Shown here: one piece after another, positions 14,163-15,425 of the stretch
Layout of the letters: every line of letters begins with the position of its first letter
Numbering within the stretch: the first letter of the stretch is position 1
Source: CAZWEZ01 sp964632795
Lineage (GTDB): Bacteria; Pseudomonadota; Alphaproteobacteria; Rhodospirillales; 2-02-FULL-58-16
Direction: 5' to 3'
Length of the DNA: 15,425 nucleotides
Assembly (NCBI GenBank): GCA_964632795.1
Contig: CAZWEZ010000089.1
Location: 1 to 15,425 of the forward strand
Notes under the pieces: model-generated
What the model was told of the DNA's origin: nothing
Seen by the model: the letters and a program-made list of their open reading frames with translations, nothing else
Databases searched by the model: none
Translations under genes and position numbers: made by a program

Positions 14163-14239
14163 CGTTTCACCACCATTGGAACAGTTAACTCTCCGTTGCC
14201 GTCCGGTCAGCCAATGTCTCTTCTTGGCTATCAGCGGCG
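14163..14239. other. Upstream region of the repeat-protein gene
   Basis: This stretch is non-coding on both strands. The only structure seen is a 6-bp inverted repeat AGCCAA (14209-14214) / TTGGCT (14224-14229) with a 9-nt loop. It separates the palindrome from the second copy of the dispersed repeat. Confidence 0.4.
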
Positions 14240-14363
14240 GTTCAGAGCCACCTCAATCTCCGTCCGCTATCCCCACCATATCAGACATTCCGCACTGCTT
14301 CGACCGCTTTACCCCCGACACCGGACCATATTCGCCACGGCTCCGATCGTCCGAATCTGACCC
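14240..14363. repeat. Dispersed direct repeat, copy 2
   Basis: This is the second copy of the repeat at 13484-13607, same orientation, 756 bp further on, about 85% identical over the first 110 bases by eye. The two copies bracket the secreted repeat-protein gene and its upstream palindrome. Its far end runs into a CTTCCGGAAG palindrome (14364-14373) that copy 1 lacks. No coding function is recognised. Confidence 0.8.
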
Positions 14364-14373
14364 CTTCCGGAAG

Positions 14374-14464
14374 TAGATCTCTCGGACCAAGGTCAGCGCT
14401 GGTGGCGAGCATCGCGTCGAGCTGGCCGGCAACAGAGGTCATTCTTCCCGTACGCCGGCCAGGA
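14374..14464. other. Spacer between dispersed repeat and the TolB-like fragment
   Basis: No gene is supported here. A minus-strand open frame of 81 codons (14281-14526) crosses this segment, copy 2 of the repeat and the TolB-like fragment in a different frame. It lacks a ribosome site and any recognisable motif, so it is taken as chance. The DNA is probably a junction of eroded pieces. Confidence 0.4.
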
Positions 14465-14560
14465 TCAGCCCTTACCGATACCGTCGGCAAAGTATTCTTG
14501 CTCGGGATCGCCAGACATGTTGTCAAAGGGCAGCACAGCGATCTTGGGCTTGTCGGTTAC
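14465..14560 (-). pseudogene. Fragment of a TolB-like domain from an adenylate cyclase/TPR-type protein
   Basis: The minus-strand frame from 14560 to the TGA at 14467-14465 reads DKPKIAVLPFDNMSGDPEQ, then EYFADGI, then GKG and stop. This closely matches the conserved segment 'KPSIAVLPFxNMSGDPEQEYFADGITEDLIT' found between the cyclase or DNA-binding domain and the TPR domain of many alphaproteobacterial regulators. The match breaks after DGI, where a threonine and then acidic residues are expected, so only about 27 residues survive. The region upstream in this frame overlaps the end of the TPR gene without homology or a start. It is a relic of a larger gene, not a functional protein. Confidence 0.75.
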
Positions 14561-15150
14561 GGCTTTGCGCCCAGTTCCTTTAGAGCGTGTCTGTAGTATT
14601 GTGCTTCGCGAGATTTGCGAGATTTGCGAAGATCTTCTTCCAATTGAAAGCGCAAGGCTTGTTGGTAATCAGCTACGGCTTCGGCGCGTCGGCCCATTAA
14701 TTTATAAACTATAGCCCGTTCTCCCAAGAAGTTAGCATTATTCGGAACTAGGTCGATAGCCTTGTTGCAGTCTGAGAGGGCGCGATTGTACTGTTGATTG
14801 TAATATTTGTAGACGTTACAGCGGAGATTGTAGGTCCTCGCGTTTATTGGATCGAGGGAGATCGCATTTTCGAAGTCGCCAACCGCTAAAACATACTGTT
14901 CATTTTGTCGGTACATAAGTCCGCGATCGGTATAAACCTGCGACAGATCGGAGTCCGAAAGCGCGCCCGATTTTATTACCTTGGTGAAAAAGGAAATTGC
15001 TTTGCTGTAATCATTATTTGCATATGCTGTTTTTCCGGCACTATAGTCGGACATCCAATCAGCTTGGGCCGGTGCAGTAACGAGCATCGCAGCGACAATG
15101 CACACAGCCGTCGTACGCAAGCCAACACCCAAAGCCGCATAGTATGTCAT
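14557..15150 (-). CDS. Exported tetratricopeptide-repeat (TPR) protein
   Basis: This is a 197-residue protein with an N-terminal Sec signal peptide: hydrophobic core AVCIVAAMLV (15-24) and APAQA|DW cleavage near residue 30. Four TPR-like helical pairs follow, roughly 34-67 (YANNDYSKAISFFTKVI), 72-101 (GLMYRQNEQYVLAVGDFENA), 104-137 (YNRALSDCNKAIDLVP) and 138-170 (AIVYKLMGRRAEAVADYQQAL). The end is a charged tail. It should be a periplasmic protein-protein interaction scaffold with no catalytic residues. The start at 15150 is chosen over an in-frame ATG at 15189 because GGGAGA (15161-15156) lies 5 nt upstream and the signal peptide then has the normal layout. Low G+C (25 of 60 bases in one sampled line) and mixed codon use differ strongly from the operon, suggesting transfer or a different genomic compartment. 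Its stop overlaps the TolB-like relic. Confidence 0.85.
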   Translation of the reverse strand: MTYYAALGVGLRTTAVCIVAAMLVTAPAQADWMSDYSAGKTAYANNDYSKAISFFTKVIKSGALSDSDLSQVYTDRGLMYRQNEQYVLAVGDFENAISLDPINARTYNLRCNVYKYYNQQYNRALSDCNKAIDLVPNNANFLGERAIVYKLMGRRAEAVADYQQALRFQLEEDLRKSRKSREAQYYRHALKELGAKP

Positions 15151-15189
15151 CCGTTTCTCCCTAGCCTTGCTGACCCGCAGGACTTTCAA

Positions 15190-15333
15190 CCTACGAACTC
15201 TCAGGCAGTTTGGCTTATTATCAGAACCAAGCCAGATTACGAAATCTACATTAACCGAGCATTGCGATTTTAGAAATTAGCCGATCGGTTCCGGGTGTGC
15301 AAGCCGCTTGCCTTACAGCAAGGTCGCGGCACG
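15190..15333. other. Leader/intergenic DNA right of the TPR gene
   Basis: AT-richer than the rest of the window, with no supported gene on either strand. A plus-strand open frame crossing into it (14905-15273) is antisense to the TPR gene and has no ribosome site or motif. Confidence 0.4.
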
Positions 15334-15362
15334 GTTACAGCAATATCGGAAATACATGACAA
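15334..15362 (-). promoter_or_regulatory. Possible promoter for the TPR gene
   Basis: On the minus strand TTGTCA (15362-15357, 5 of 6 to -35 consensus) is followed after 17 bp by TGTAAC (15339-15334, 4 of 6 to -10 consensus). This would give a leader of about 175 nt before the ATG at 15150. The leader includes a GCAAG-CCG-CTTGC mini-hairpin at 15299-15311 and a CCGATCGG palindrome near 15281-15288. The element match is fair but the distance is long. Confidence 0.3.
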
Positions 15363-15425
15363 CTAGTCTAATACCAGCCGGCATTAATGGTGACTCGTCC
15401 AGGGATTCCCATATTTTGTGATTTG

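Noticed and set aside
13885..14376. Plus-strand open frame spanning the N run
   Set aside because: It exists only because N codons are read as open. The real gene is on the other strand.
14281..14526. 81-codon minus-strand open frame
   Set aside because: It overlaps the dispersed repeat and the TolB-like relic in another frame, with no ribosome site or homology.

Overview
The left three quarters of the window (about 1-11800) is very GC-rich, with sampled coding lines well above 70% G+C. It has tightly packed genes, frequent ATGA start/stop overlaps and purine-rich Shine-Dalgarno sites. Together with the gene families this suggests a free-living high-GC proteobacterium, most likely an alphaproteobacterium of the Rhodospirillales type. 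That placement is an inference from style, not from a marker gene. A run of exactly 100 N at 13909-14008 shows that this is a scaffold from a draft assembly or MAG.

Layout. (1) 1-97, minus strand: the N-terminus of a gene running off the left edge, possibly an MttB-type trimethylamine methyltransferase homologue. (2) 220-1155, plus: a LysR-type regulator, divergent from it. The intergenic region holds a perfect T-N11-A palindrome at 156-170. (3) 1263-11804, plus: a seven-gene operon encoding HyuA- and HyuB-type ATP-dependent hydantoinase/oxoprolinase subunits, a short-chain dehydrogenase, the FAD, 2Fe-2S and molybdopterin subunits of a xanthine-dehydrogenase-family hydroxylase (order M-S-L), and an 815-residue dimethylglycine/sarcosine dehydrogenase-like flavoprotein with a C-terminal folate-binding GcvT part. 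Junctions are 4-8 nt overlaps or 13-16 nt gaps, so it reads as one transcript. Taken together the enzymes suggest catabolism of an N-methylated nitrogen heterocycle or cyclic amide: Mo-dependent hydroxylation, alcohol/ketone redox, ATP-driven lactam or imide opening, then oxidative N-demethylation to folate. N-methylhydantoin to sarcosine is the closest known precedent. The substrate cannot be read from sequence.

(4) From about 11805 onward base composition falls sharply, to about 55% G+C in a sampled amine oxidase line and about 42% in a sampled line of the TPR gene, and gene density drops. This part holds a stand-alone flavin amine oxidase (12213-13475) behind a good sigma70-like promoter, and two copies of a roughly 110-bp dispersed repeat (13484 and 14240, same orientation). 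Between the two copies lies a small minus-strand gene (13792-14101) for a secreted protein made of perfect 17-residue repeats. The assembly broke inside that repeat. (5) On the minus strand near the right edge is a secreted TPR protein (14557-15150), followed by a fragment of a TolB-like/adenylate-cyclase-associated domain (14465-14560) that ends abruptly.

The two most notable items are the secreted 17-residue tandem-repeat gene, which has its own strong ribosome site and a 16-bp perfect palindrome upstream, and the unusual combination of enzymes in the large operon.
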